NCBI RefSeq assembly: GCF_014268585.2 | Contig: NZ_CP077092.1 | Coordinates: 2,728,001-2,792,000, forward strand | DNA: 64,000 nucleotides | Source: Pseudomonas iranensis | GTDB taxonomy: Bacteria > Pseudomonadota > Gammaproteobacteria > Pseudomonadales > Pseudomonadaceae | Reading direction: 5' to 3' | Part shown: positions 34,006 through 46,600 of the stretch, piece by piece | Position numbering within the stretch: position 1 is the first letter of the stretch | Layout of the letters: the number at the start of each line of letters is the position of its first letter | Notes under the pieces: model-generated | What the model saw: the letters and a program-made list of their open reading frames with translations, nothing else | Told to the model about the DNA's origin: nothing | The model's database searches: none | Position numbers and translations under genes: made by a program

Positions 34006-36164
34006 ACCGCCACTCCTTTGCCCGGTGCGCGCAGCCGCGCCAATGCCGCGTCGCGGTGGTCGTCAATGACGATACGCCCGTTGTCGAGGACGATGATCCG
34101 CTCGACCAGTTGCAACACACTGACCCGATGCGTGGCGACCACCAGCGTTCGGCCCTGGGTCCAGGTCGCGAGTTTTTCCAGCAGCAGCCGCTCGGTGACG
34201 TCATCGAGCGCGGCCGTCGGTTCGTCGAGCAACAGCACTTGCGGCTGACGGATCAACAAGCGCGACAGCAACAGGCTCTGACGCTGACCGCCGGACAGGC
34301 CCAAGCCACCTTCAAGCACTAAGTGATCCATGCCTTTGGGCAGCTGCCGAACAAAGTCCAGCGCACCGGTGACGGTCAGCGCGGCGATGATTTCCTGATC
34401 GCTGGCCTGACCGGCGCCGAGGGTGATGTTGTCGCGCAAGGTGCCGTGAAACAGTCGCGCCTGTTGCGACAGCAGGCCGACATCGCGGCGCAGGTCGGCC
34501 GGATCCAGATGCGCCAGGGCGATGCCGTCCAGAGTGGTTTCACCGCTGCTCAGATCCATCGCGCCGCCCAGCGCTTGCAGCAGCGTCGACTTGCCAGCGC
34601 CGTTGCGGCCGAGCAGGGCGATGCGCTCGCCGGGGCGAATGCTCAGATCAATGTTGTTGAGCGCCGGCGTCGATTCCTCGCTGTAGCGAAAACTGGCCTG
34701 ACGCAGGCGGTAGTCGCCACGAATCGCCGGCAGGTGCACGCGCTGACTGCCTTCGGGATGATCCACCGGCATCTGCATGATCCGGTTCAAGCCTTCGAGC
34801 GCAACCTTGGCCTGCTGCCATCGGGTGAGCACGTGGGTCAGTTGCGCCATCGGCCCCATCATCCGCGACGACAGAATCGACGCCGCGACCAGACTGCCGG
34901 TGGTCAGGTCGCCGGCAATCACCATCGGCGCGCCGAACACGATGACCACCGCAAAGACCCCGCCCTGCACGTTCTGCGTCCACGCCACCAGGCTGTTGGT
35001 CAAGGTGCGCAGGCGCAGGCTGCTGTCCGCCGAGGCGGCGTTGTACTGGTTCCACTGTTGTTGAAAACGCTGCTCGGCCTGCAATGCCTTGATGTCGTCG
35101 AGGCCCTGAATGCTTTCTACCAGCATGGCGTTGCGCAGCGCCGCTTCACGCATCGAGGCATTGGCCAGTCGCGCCAGACGCGGTTGCGCGATGATCCCGG
35201 GCAGCAACATGAACACCAGCGCCACCAGTGGAATCAGCACCAGTGGCCCGCCGATCAAATAAAACACCAGCAGGAACAGCAGGAAAAACGGCATGTCCGC
35301 CAGTGCCGTGGCGGTGCTGGAGGTGATCAGGTCGCGGATCTGCTCCAGTTCGCGCAACTGCGATATGAACGAACCGGTGGATTTCGGCCGCGCGGAATTG
35401 CGCAGGCGCAAGGCGTGGCCAAAGACCAGATCGGAGACGCGCAAGTCGGCGCGCTTGCCCAGCACATCGGTGATGCGCAGACGCAGAATGCGCATGACGA
35501 AATCGAACAGCAGCGCCAGCATCACCCCGCCGAACAACACGTACAGTGTCGGCAGCGACTCGGCCGGAATCACCCGGTCGTACACCTGCATGGAAAACAG
35601 CACCCCGGCCATGCCCAACAGATTCGCGACCAGTGAGGCGATCATCACTTGGCTGTAAGGCCGCAGATCGGTGAGGACGATGCGCCGGAACCAGTGCTCA
35701 TCGTAGGGCTTGATGTAATCGTTGGTGCGCACGTCCGCCACCGGTTGCGTCGGACGCAGAATCACGGTGCGCAATGCCTGCTCGGCGAGCGCGCCAGCCT
35801 CCATGCGACTCTGCAAACCTTGATCGCCACTGAAGCAGATGCCCAGCTCGCCGGTTTCGCCGATGCTTTCGAGCACGCCGACCTGGCCATCACGCAGTTG
35901 CATCACCAGCGGCGTGCGCCAGCGGCTCAGGCTCTTGTTGTCGAATACCGCGAATTTCACGCTCAAACCGGCCTGACGCGCCATGTGCCGAACCACTTCT
36001 TCGACGCGGCCTTCGCTGTGCACCGAGGCCAGACGCACGCTTTCCGGCGAGACGTCGAGTCGGTAGTGGCGGGCGACCTTGAGCACGGCTTCCAGCCATG
36101 GCGAATAATCTTCGCGAGCTTCGGCAGCAGCGGGTTCGGGAACAGTGATGCTGGCATCGGTCAT
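34002..36164 (-). CDS. Type I secretion ABC transporter (LapB/LapI-like)
   Basis: 720 residues. The N-terminal ~130 residues are a C39-peptidase-like domain without the catalytic cysteine, as is usual for adhesin exporters. A six-helix membrane domain (about 165-450) follows, then the ATPase with Walker A GRNGAGKST near 519-527, signature LSGGQRQ, and Walker B VLLLDEPTAALD. It powers secretion of the adhesin encoded at 37641-49367. It overlaps both neighbours by 4 bases, showing coupled translation of the whole secretion unit. Confidence 0.93.
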   Translation of the reverse strand: MTDASITVPEPAAAEAREDYSPWLEAVLKVARHYRLDVSPESVRLASVHSEGRVEEVVRHMARQAGLSVKFAVFDNKSLSRWRTPLVMQLRDGQVGVLESIGETGELGICFSGDQGLQSRMEAGALAEQALRTVILRPTQPVADVRTNDYIKPYDEHWFRRIVLTDLRPYSQVMIASLVANLLGMAGVLFSMQVYDRVIPAESLPTLYVLFGGVMLALLFDFVMRILRLRITDVLGKRADLRVSDLVFGHALRLRNSARPKSTGSFISQLRELEQIRDLITSSTATALADMPFFLLFLLVFYLIGGPLVLIPLVALVFMLLPGIIAQPRLARLANASMREAALRNAMLVESIQGLDDIKALQAEQRFQQQWNQYNAASADSSLRLRTLTNSLVAWTQNVQGGVFAVVIVFGAPMVIAGDLTTGSLVAASILSSRMMGPMAQLTHVLTRWQQAKVALEGLNRIMQMPVDHPEGSQRVHLPAIRGDYRLRQASFRYSEESTPALNNIDLSIRPGERIALLGRNGAGKSTLLQALGGAMDLSSGETTLDGIALAHLDPADLRRDVGLLSQQARLFHGTLRDNITLGAGQASDQEIIAALTVTGALDFVRQLPKGMDHLVLEGGLGLSGGQRQSLLLSRLLIRQPQVLLLDEPTAALDDVTERLLLEKLATWTQGRTLVVATHRVSVLQLVERIIVLDNGRIVIDDHRDAALARLRAPGKGVAV

Positions 36165-37597
36165 GGCAGGATCTCGACACTCTGGATGGCGCTGTGGTCG
36201 ATGCCGAAGACCCGGCGAATCGCACCGCTGTTGTAGAAGCAGTCGATCTGCAGGCGTTGCAGATCAGCCTGGGTGTTGACCAGATCGAACCGTGACTGAT
36301 GGATTTCCTGCTCGGCGTTGAGCAGGTCGAGCAGCGGCCGCGTGCCCAGTTCCAGGTACTGGCGGCCATACAACATGCGTGCCTCGGTGATGCTGGTCTG
36401 GCGAAATTCCAGCGAGCGCAGCCGCCGGTTCAGGCCCGAAGTTTGCGCCTGGGCTTCGGCCAGACCCTGGCGCGCTTGCAGACGGGCGAAGTCTTCGGCC
36501 GAATCCGCTGCGGTCAGCGCATGCCCGGCGGCGCGGCTGCGCGCACTGATCGCACCGCCCTGATAGATCGGCACTTCGAGATTGAGAAAGATCCCGACCT
36601 GAGTGCGATCGGCGCGCGAGTTCTGATCGTCGTAATGATCGTCCAGGTATTGGTTGACCGACGGTTGCAGCGACAGGGTCGGGTAGGCCTCGGCTTTGGC
36701 CTGGGCCAGTTCGGCCTGGGCCTGAGTGCGTTGCGCGGCGGCCTGGAGGACGGCGGGCAGGGTGTCGGAGATCTGCGAGGCGTCGCAGGCCTGGGTTAGC
36801 GTAGGCGCGGCGGCGTCGCTGACCGCCGGCGGCGTGCGCCGTCCGAGCAGACTGGTCAGGGTCGCTTGCCAGCGTGCGTATTGCGCTTTGAATTCCTGCA
36901 ATGTGGCCGTCGCGCCTTCGGCCCGGGACTGCGCCTGAACCATATCGGAGCGGGTGCTGGCGCCCATGTCGCTGCGTTGTTTGGCCAGGTCGACGATGCC
37001 GCCGATGCCCTGGATCTGCTCACGCGCAACCTCCAGCAGACGCTGATAACGCTGCACTTCGATGTAGGCCCTGGCGGTGTCGCGGGCGATGTCGTCGATC
37101 GCCAGCAGAATCCCCGCCTGACTGCGCGCCACCCGGGCGCGGGCGGCGTCGACCGAACTGGAAACCTTGCCGAAGTCATACAGCATCTGCTTGAGGGAAA
37201 TGTTCACCGACTGGCTGCCGGCATCGCTGCCGTAACCGCTGGTGTAGCCACCCTTGATGCCACCGGTGACCTGCGGGTAATAACCGGACTCGGCGACGTT
37301 GACCCCTTCGCCTTGCTGGAACAGGGTGCCGATGGCTTCGCCGATGCGTGGGTGCCAGTCCACGGCCAGCCTGACCGCTTGTTCCAGCCCCAAAGTATCT
37401 GCGTTGGCGGCCGTTTTTGAAGCAGGGGCAGGGCGCTGACGGCTTTCATTGCCTGCCGGTTGTTGCAGTTGCGACGGGCTGATGCTGCGCAAGCTGCTGT
37501 CGAGATTGTCGTCGGCGCGAACGCCGACGGTGAAAGCGGGGTAGAGGCCGATGGTCAACAGGACCACCGGCCATTTCTGGCGAAAAACTGACTCCAC
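36161..37597 (-). CDS. TolC-family outer membrane secretion protein (LapE/LapH-like)
   Basis: 478 residues with a signal peptide (VVLLTIGLYPAFTVGVRA) and two repeats of the TolC helical hairpin plus strands. Examples are GLEQAVRLAVDWHPRIGEAIG near the start and FLNLEVPIYQGGAISARSRAAGHAL in the second repeat. It forms the outer-membrane channel of the type I system for the adhesin. It starts 43 bases downstream of the adhesin stop, so it is probably transcribed with it. Confidence 0.9.
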   Translation of the reverse strand: MESVFRQKWPVVLLTIGLYPAFTVGVRADDNLDSSLRSISPSQLQQPAGNESRQRPAPASKTAANADTLGLEQAVRLAVDWHPRIGEAIGTLFQQGEGVNVAESGYYPQVTGGIKGGYTSGYGSDAGSQSVNISLKQMLYDFGKVSSSVDAARARVARSQAGILLAIDDIARDTARAYIEVQRYQRLLEVAREQIQGIGGIVDLAKQRSDMGASTRSDMVQAQSRAEGATATLQEFKAQYARWQATLTSLLGRRTPPAVSDAAAPTLTQACDASQISDTLPAVLQAAAQRTQAQAELAQAKAEAYPTLSLQPSVNQYLDDHYDDQNSRADRTQVGIFLNLEVPIYQGGAISARSRAAGHALTAADSAEDFARLQARQGLAEAQAQTSGLNRRLRSLEFRQTSITEARMLYGRQYLELGTRPLLDLLNAEQEIHQSRFDLVNTQADLQRLQIDCFYNSGAIRRVFGIDHSAIQSVEILP

Positions 37598-37640
37598 AGA
37601 CTTCCCTTACTGTTGAGAGACCAACGTTCGATGTCTTGTT

Positions 37641-40600
37641 TCAAACCACTTGAATGCCGTTCTGTACCCACAAGTGGTGGCTCGGATCCTCCTGTGCCGT
37701 GTATTGAACATAGTCGATGCCGTCGGCCTGTTGCGTACCATCGGCGACCCAGCCATCGATCATGTGCACGCTGTCCCTGTCGTCACCCTTGATCAGCAGG
37801 GTGTTGTTGTCCGAAGAGGTAATCGCCAGCAGATCGCTGAGATTCAGTGTCAGCGCAACCGCACTCGAGTGATTGAGGTCAAGGATTTCGACGTTGTGGA
37901 TCTTGCTCTGCAGATCGCCGAGGTTGATCGACACATCACCACCGGCCCAGAGCAGGGTGTCGGTGCCGCTGCCGCCGTCCACCGAGGTGAATTGCTGATC
38001 GGCGATGATCAGCGTGTCGTCGCCACCGCCACCTTGCAGGGTCACGGCGCCACCGTGCGAGCCGTCGAGGGTGTCGTTGCCCTCGGTGCCCTGGATCAGG
38101 TCACTGCCAGTGGCATGGGCGAGACCGAGGTCATCGCTGGCAAGTGCCGAGAAAGCGGTGCTGGCGAATGCGCCGGCCTTGTTCAGGTCGATGGTCAGCG
38201 TCGCGGTATCCACGGTGCCGTTGGGGTGGGTGAGTTGATAGGTGAAGGTGTCTTCCTGGCCGATCACCGCATCGGTCAGCCCGGCCTTGAGCGTGTAGGT
38301 GTAGTTGCCGTTGGCCTGGACCACCAGGGTGCCGTAGTTACCGACCAGCGAGACGCCGTTGTAACCCGGCGCGACGTAACTCCCAGCGACCAGCACGCTG
38401 AGCAAGGTATAGACCGAGCCCAACACATCGGCGCCGCCGCCAGCGGTGTCGGTGAGCAGATTGCCCGATACCGGCGTGTAGCTGCCGACCACGAACTGAT
38501 TGTTGTAGGTCGCGACGTTGATCAGGCTGGTGTTGACGCTGGTCAGCAGGCCGAGGCCGCCCACTGCCACCCGCACCTGATAACTGCCGGCGGTCTGGTC
38601 GTCGAACTTGATCCCGTAGTTGCCGCCGCCGAGATTGACCAGCGCGTTGCCGCCGTAACTCTTGACCAGCACGTACTGGTTGGTGGCGGTGTTGAGCTTG
38701 TACAGGCCCACCGTCATCGAACCGAGCAGCGCCAACAGGTTGCTCGAATTGACCACCACGGTCAGGTCACTGACGGTATCGGCCGCGACCACCGTGTTGT
38801 AGTTACCGCTGCCGCCGCCCAGCAGCACATTGAACGTGCCAAGGGCAGAGTTGGTGGTGACTTCGCGGTTGATCAGGGTGACGTCAGTCGAGGCGATGTC
38901 CGCTGTGGCATCCACCACCAGCGCCGGGCTGCCGAGGTTGGCGTCATTCCACACTTCGCTGGCTTGCGGGCTGTCGATGCGCACATACAGATTGGCGGTG
39001 TCGCTCAAGCCGTTCGGGTGCACCAGTTGGTAGTTGAACACGTCGACCTTGCCGACGCTGCCAACACTGCCGTTCGGTTTGTAGCTGTAGTTGCCATTGG
39101 CGTCGATGGTCAGCGTGCCGTACAGGCCTTGCACCGTGGTGCCGGCCCCGGCGCTGACCCAGGCGCCGTTCTTGAATATCTGCAACTGCGCGCCGTTGTC
39201 CGGGCCGGTCTGATCGGCCGTGCCATCGACACCGACGTTGGTGATCACGTTGCCGGTCACCGCTGGCCCGGCAATGCCGTTGAACTGGGTCAGGCTGCTG
39301 ACATCCAGTTGCAGCTGGGTATTGACCGTGGTCAGCACGCCGATACCGGTGCTCGAAACCGTCAGTCGATAATCGCCTGACAGCAGGTTACCGATGTCGA
39401 CCCGTACGCCTTGGCCGGCGAGCGCGATCAGGTCAAGCCGGCCGCCGCTGCCGTTGACATCCAGAGTCACCCAGTTACCGCTGGCATCCTTGACTTGCAG
39501 GGTATAGACCACGCCATCGATCAGCGAAATCAGGCTGCTGGTGGTCAGCGTCAGGGTCGGATCAAGACGCGTGCCGCCGGCGACGGTGAAGGTGAAGGTT
39601 TTCGAGAATCCGGCCAGTAGCGTGGTAAACGAGTCGTTGAAGGTCTGCGACGCGGTGACCGGAGCCAGGGTGACGGTGCCGACGGCGAGGTTATCACTGG
39701 CGACCACGGGCGCGTTGACGTCGACATCCGGCGCAATGACGTTGGCGGCCACCGAAACGTTGCCGCGTGCGTCGCTGAGGTTGACGGTGAGGTTTTCGCC
39801 GTTGATCTGCGCACTGCTCAGGGTGACGGTAAACACGCCGAGGTTGTTGACCGTGGCGGTGCCGAGAACGGCGCCGCTGGCCGACTTGATGGTCACGGTT
39901 GCGCCGGCTTCGCCGGTACCGGTGACAGTCAGGCCATCGGCACCGACCAGCAGCGCCGTGGCCGCCGCTGGAGGCGTCAGGTCTGGCGCCGTCGCGGTCG
40001 CCGCAGCCGATACGTTGCCACTCGGATCGGCCTGGGTGACGCTGAGCAATTGGCTATTGATCTGCGCCGAGGCCAGTGTCACCGAGAAGCTGCCGTTGGC
40101 GGCGACGGTCGCGGTGCCGAGCACCACACCACCGACGCCTCGCACGCTGATGGTCGAGCCGGGCACGCCGACGCCAGTGAGCACGGTGCCGCTGCCATTG
40201 ACGCTGACGCCAGTCGGCGCGCCGGGTGCGGTAATGTCCGGCGCTGTCAGGCTGGCATTGGGCGACAGATTGCCGGCCGGGTCGACCAGACGCACGGTCA
40301 ACAGCTGCCCGTCGAGTTGCGCGGTGTTCAGGTTGAAGCTGAACGTGCCGCCACTGCCCACGGTAGTAGTGCCAATCAGCGCGCCGCCCGGGCCGTAGAC
40401 GTTGACCGTCGCACCGGCTTCACCCGTACCGCTCAACGTCAGACCGTTGGCAGCGAGCGTCAGACCGCTGGCCGCGATCGGCGCCTGCACGTCAGGGGCC
40501 GTCAGATTGAAGACCTGCGACAGATTGCCCGTCGGGTCGGCCTGTTGGACGTTGAGCTGTTGGCCGTTCAGTTGCGCGCTGGACAGTTGTACGGTGAAGG

Positions 40601-43600
40601 TGCCGCCAGCATTGACCACCGCGGTGCCGAGAACGGTACCGGCTGCGTTGGTCACGCTGACGGTCGCGCCGGCTTCACCCGTGCCGCTGACGGCCAGGCC
40701 GGTGCCGTTCAGGCTGACATTGCTCAGCGGCGCTGGCGCGGTGGTATCGGCGACGCTGAGGTTGGTAACCGGCGAAACGTTGCCCGCCGCATCGCTCTGC
40801 GTGACGCTCAGTTGCTGGCCGTTGAGTTGCGCCGATGACAAGGTCACCGAGAACGAGCCATTGCCCGCCACCGTCGCCGTGCCCAGCACCGTGCCACCCG
40901 TACCGCGCACGGTGACGATGGCGCCGGCTTCACCGAGCCCGCCGAGCACCAGACCGGCGCCGCTGAGGACCAGCGCCGTCGGAGCGGCCGGGGGAGTGAT
41001 ATCGGGCGCCGTTACGTTAAGCCCGGATGAGGTGTTATTGGACGCATCGGTCTGTGTCGCATTGAGCACCTGACCGTTGACCTGCGGCGTATTGAGCTGC
41101 GCGCTGAAGGTGCCATTGGCGCCAACCGTCGCATTGCCCAACACCACGCCGCCAGCGCCGGTGATAGTCACCGAGGCGCCGACTTCGCCGCGACCGGTGA
41201 CCAGTGTGCCGCTGGCATTGACCGCCAGATCGCTGAGTGGCGCCGGCGCCGAAGTGTCGCCTGCGGTGATTTCAGTCGGCAGCGAGGCGCCACCCAACGC
41301 AGTGTTGGCGGTGACTTCGAGGCTTTGGCCGTTGATTTGCGCAGGCGTCAGCAACACGCTGAACGTGCCATCCGGGCCAGTGACGCCGGTGCCGATCAGG
41401 CTGTTGTCCGGCGCGTAGACATTGATGGTGGTGCCGATCGCCGCCGTGCCGGTCAGCGTCACGCCGTCGGCTGTCAGCACAAGATTGTCCGGCGCAGCCG
41501 GGGCTGGCACTGCCGGAACAGTCAGGTCGGCGTCTGCGGACACGTTAGTCGCAACGTCTGTTTGATTCACTGTCAGCACCTGGCCGGCAGTGATGCCCGG
41601 ATCCAGATCGATCAGGAATGTGCCGTTGGCCGCGACCGTGCCGGTGCCGACAACATTTCCCAGCGCATCGGTCACCTCGACACTGGCACCGGCTTCGCCA
41701 CGACCGGCGAGCTGGCTCAGATCGCCGCTGATGGTCAGACCGGTGACGGCATCCGGAGCCGTGGTATCTGCCGCCGGGTAGAGCAGCACTGGCGATGCGT
41801 TTTGCGCCTCGTCCGTCGCGATCACTGACAACAACTGACCATTGGCCTGAGCCGGATTCAGCGTGACGGTGTAGGTGCCGTCGCCCAATGCCACCGCTGT
41901 GCCGAGCACGGTGCCGGTGGCGGACAGCACAGTCACGGTGCTGCCGGCTTCGGCGGTCCCGGCGAGCAAGGTGCCGGCGCCGGTCAGCGATGTCACCGTT
42001 GGTGCGATAGGTGCAGTGCTGTCCGGCGCGTCGACCAGTACGGGCTCGGACTGGTTGTTTTGCGCGTCGGCTTGCACTACCGAGAGCGCGCGGCCATCCA
42101 GTTGCGCAGCCGACAACGTGACGCTGAAACTGCCGTCTGCCGCCACCGTCGCTGTGCCGAGCACCACCGCGCCGTCAAGCACGGTGACGGTTGTGCCGGG
42201 CTCGCCGGTACCGGTGACGGTCAAGCCGTCCTGGCTGACATTGAGGTCGGCCACTTCCAGTGGATCAGTGCTGTCGCCTGCTTGCAGAGGTGCTGTGGGT
42301 GAAATGTTTGAAGCCGGATCAGTCTGATTGACGCTCAACAACTCGCCATTCACCTGCGGCGGATTGAGGGTCACGCTGAACGAGCCATTGCCGGTCACGG
42401 TTGCCGAGCCCAGTACCGTGCCAGTCGCGCTGAGCACGCGCACCGTGGCACCGGCTTCACCAGTACCGGTCAATGTCACGCCGTCGGACGTAAGAGCGAG
42501 GCCTGTGGGCGCAGCGGGCAGGGTGATGTCCGGCGCAGTGACGGGCACGATTGGCGAAGGATTACCTGCGGCATCGCGCTGGATCACCGACAAGGCTTCA
42601 CCGTTGAGCAGCGGCTGATCCAGTGTCACGCTGAAACTGCCATCGGCCGCGACGGTGCCGGTACCGACGATGGTGCCCACCGCGTTGGTGACGACTACCT
42701 GCGAGCCCGCCGCACCGGAACCGGTGATCAGGCTGCCGCTGGCGTCGATCTCGACATCGGTCAGTGCTGCAGGAGGCGTGCTGTCAGGCGCCGTCAGGGT
42801 GCCGGCAGGCGAGGCATTGCCGGCTGCATCCGCCAACACCACGAACAGCGCTTGGCCATTGGTTTGCACCGGGGTCACGGTGATCTGGAAACGGCCATCG
42901 CTGCCCACGGTGCCGGTGCCCAGCTCGGTGCCATCGGCCGACGTCACACGGACAGTGGCGCCGACTTCGCCGGTACCGGTGAGAAGACCGCCATCGGCAT
43001 TCAGTTGCAGATCGGCCGGCGTCGCTGGCGGGGTCAGATCCGGGGCGGTGACCGTCACCGGGGCGCTGACGTTGCCGGGTGGATCGGCCTGCTGCACGCT
43101 GAGGATCTGTTCATTGATCTGCGGCGGATTGAGGGTGACGCTGAAGGTGCCGTCGCCGAGTACCACGCTGGTGCCGAGCAAAGTGCCGTTGGCATCGCGC
43201 ACGGTGACGGTCGCGCCGGGTTCGCCAGTACCGATGACCAGCGCGCCGGACGAGTTGATATCGACGTTGTCCAGTGGATCAGGCGGGGTGAAGTCCGGTG
43301 TGGTCAGGTTCACTGCCGGCGAGTCGTTGCCCGCTGCGTCGGCCTGGACCACGGTGATCACTTCGGCGTTGGTCAACGCCGGGTTCAGTGGCAGGGTGAA
43401 GGTACCGGTCGCGCTGACCACGGCGGTGCCAAGCACGTTGCCGTCGCTGTCGATGACGCGCACCTGCGCGCCCGGTTCGCCGCGCCCGGTCAGGCTTGCG
43501 CCGTCGCCGCCGATGCTCAGTTGCGAAACGGCCGCTGGCGGTGTGCTGTCGACCGAAGTGAACGGCGTGGCTGCCGAGGTGTTGCCCGCCGCATCCGTCA

Positions 43601-46600
43601 GCGACACGGTCAGCGCCTGGCCATTGGCTTGCGGCGTGGTCAGGGTGATCGCAAACGTGCCGTCGATGCTCACGGTGCCGGTCCCGACCAGCGCTCCGGC
43701 GGCGTTGTACACGTTGACCGTGGTGCCAGCCTCACCGGTACCCGACAGCAAGGTGCCGTCAGTGCTTGCCACCAGCGCCGCCGGCGCATTGGGCGCGATC
43801 AGATCCGGGGCGATCAGATTGACGCTGTTGGATTCGTTGCCGGCGGCGTCGGCCTGGCTCAGGCTCAAGGTCTGACCCGAAGTCTGCGCCGGGCTGAGGT
43901 TGACGCTGAACGTGCCGTTGGCCGCCACCACGGCGCTGCCGAGAACCGCTCCGCCGGTGCCGAGCACGGTCACCGTGGCGCCGGCTTCACCGCGCCCGGT
44001 CAGGGCCGTGCCGTTCGGTGCCAGGCTCAGTTCGCTGAGCAGCGTTGGCGCGGCGATATCGGCAGCAGTGTAGTCGGTCGGTGACGAATTGATACCGGTG
44101 CTCGAGGTTGCCACGGCAGACAGCTGTTCGCCGTTGAGTTGCGCGGCGTTGAGGGTGACGCTGAAAGTGCCATTGGCCGCCACCAGCGCGCTGCCGAGTA
44201 ACACGCCCGAGGCATTGCGAATGCTCACGGTGCTGCCGGCGGTGGCCGAGCCGGTCAGGGTCAGACCGTCGGCGCTGAGGGCCAGATTGGTCGGTGCACT
44301 TTCCGCCAGATTGCCCGGCGCAGTCACCGGCGCCGTCGGTCCGGTGTTGCCGGCAGCATCGATCTGCACCACGGAAAGATTCGATCCAGCCACCGCCGCC
44401 GGGGACAACGTGACGCTGAAATTGCCATTGCTGGCAACGGTCGCAGTACCCAGCAAAACACCGCCGGCATCGCGAACTTCCACGCTGGCGCCGACCTCGC
44501 CGATGCCGGTCAGGGTGGCACCATTGGCGCTCACCGCCAGATCGCTCGCTACCAACGGCGCCGTGCTATCGACCGCATTGACGATTGCCGGGGCCGACGG
44601 ATTGCCTGCCGCATCGGTGGCCGTCACGTTCAGCGACTGGCCATTGGTTTGCGGGCTGTTGAGGGTAATCTGGAAAGTGCCGTTTGCGGCCGCCGTGGTG
44701 GTCCCGAGAAGATTGCCCTGGCTGTCGCGCACGGTCACGGTACTGCCGGCCTCGGCGCTACCGGCCAGTTGCACGCCGGCAGCATTGAGGGTCAACGCGC
44801 TTGGAATCGCCGGCGCGGTCAAATCCGCGGCGATGACTTCAACCGCCGTCGAAACGTTGCCCGGCGGATCTTCCTGAGTGACGGTCAGCACTTCGGCATT
44901 CAGTTGTGCTGCGTTCAGCGTGACAGTGAACGCGCCGCCACTGCCGACCTGCGCGGTGCCGAGCAAGGTGCCGTCGGCGCTGCGCACGGAAACGGTGGCG
45001 CCCGGTTCGCCATGACCAGTGACGGTGACGCCGTCGGCATTCACCGCGACTTGGGTCAGTGCCGCCGGTGGGCTGATGTCGGGTGCGGTGACGCTGGTCG
45101 ATGGCGAGACGTTGCCGGCGGGGTCGGTCTGGCTGATCGCCAGCGCCTCACCATTGGTCGGCGCTGGCGCCAGGGTCACGCTGAACGAGCCGTCCGCGCC
45201 AACCACGGCGCTACCCAGCAGGGTGCCGCTGGCGGTGGTGACATTGACCGTCGCGCCAGCTTCACCCGTGCCGCTGAGGGTGCTGCCATCGGCGCTGATC
45301 AGTGGATTCTGCACGGCGGCCGGCGGGGTGCCGTCGATGGTGATCACGCCAGTGGAAGTCGAGGCGTTGCCATTGGCGTCGGTCAGGGTGACCTGCAGGG
45401 TTTCGCCGGTGTTCTGCGCATTGGGCAAGGTGACCTGGAAGTTGCCGCTCTGATCGACCACGCCGGTGGCCAGAACATTGCCGGCGGCATCGCGCACGGT
45501 CACGGTGCTGCCGGCTTCGCCCTGGCCTTTGACCACGGTGCCGACGTCATTGATCGAAACGCCAGTCGCTGCGGCGGGCGGTTGCAAATCGGTGGCGATG
45601 ATGCCAGCGGGTTGCGAAAGGTTGCCGGCGGCGTCGCTCTGGATCGCGGTAAGCGCCTGGCCATTAAGTTGTGCCGGCGTCAGCGTCAGGCTGAACGTGC
45701 CGTTGCTGGCGGCCAGTGCAGTACCGAGCACGGTGCCCGTAGTGTCGGTAACAGTGACCGTCGCCCCGGCCTCTCCGCGTCCAGTGAGTGTCGTGCCGTT
45801 GGTATTCAGCGCCAGATTGGTCACAGCGTCCGGCGCCGTGCCATCGACCGCCGTCACCGTGCCCGGAATCGACACGTCACCGTCGGGACTGGTGGCCGTC
45901 ACTTGGAGAACTTGCGCATTGATCTGTTTGCTACTGAGCAACAGGGTGAAGCGGCCGAAGCTGTTGATCAGACCTGAGCCGAGCACCGTGCCGCTGCTGC
46001 TGGTCACCGTCACGGTGCAACCGGACGTTCCGGCGCCCGTCAGGGTGAAACCATCGGCACTCAAGGCCAGATCGGTCGGGGTCGCGACCTGGCTACCGTC
46101 CAGTCCTGCCAGCGGCACGACGGGCGAATCATTACCGCCGCCATCCGTGCTGATGACTTCCAGATTGCCGCCAGGCTCGGCCGGTGGGCTGAGGGTCACG
46201 ACAAAGCGGCCATCCGCATCGGCCGTCGCGGTGCCCAGCACAGCGCCACCGCCGGCAATACTGACGGTGACCGTGGTGCCCGGTTCGGCAAGGCCAGAGA
46301 CCTGCGTGCCGGCCGGGTTGAGCGCGAGATCGCTGACCGCTGCCGGCGGGGTGCTGTCCGGCGCGGCAACTGTGCCTGGCAGCGAACTGTTGGCGCCGTC
46401 CGACACCACGACTTGCAAGGCTTCGCCATTGGTCTGAGCCGTGTCGAGGTTGACCGTGAAGGCGCCCGTGCCGTCAGCGGTCGCGGTGCCGATGACGTTG
46501 CCGTCGGCATCCAGCACCTGCACCGTGTTATTGGGTTGCGTGGTACCGGTGACGGTGGCACCCGCCGGATCGATGAGCAGACCGCTCGGTGCAGGTGGGG

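Noticed and set aside
37650..46437. Several long plus-strand open frames (up to 576 codons) antisense to the adhesin gene
   Set aside because: They mirror the repeated, codon-biased adhesin sequence, have no ribosome-binding sites or recognisable domains, and change frame along the repeats.
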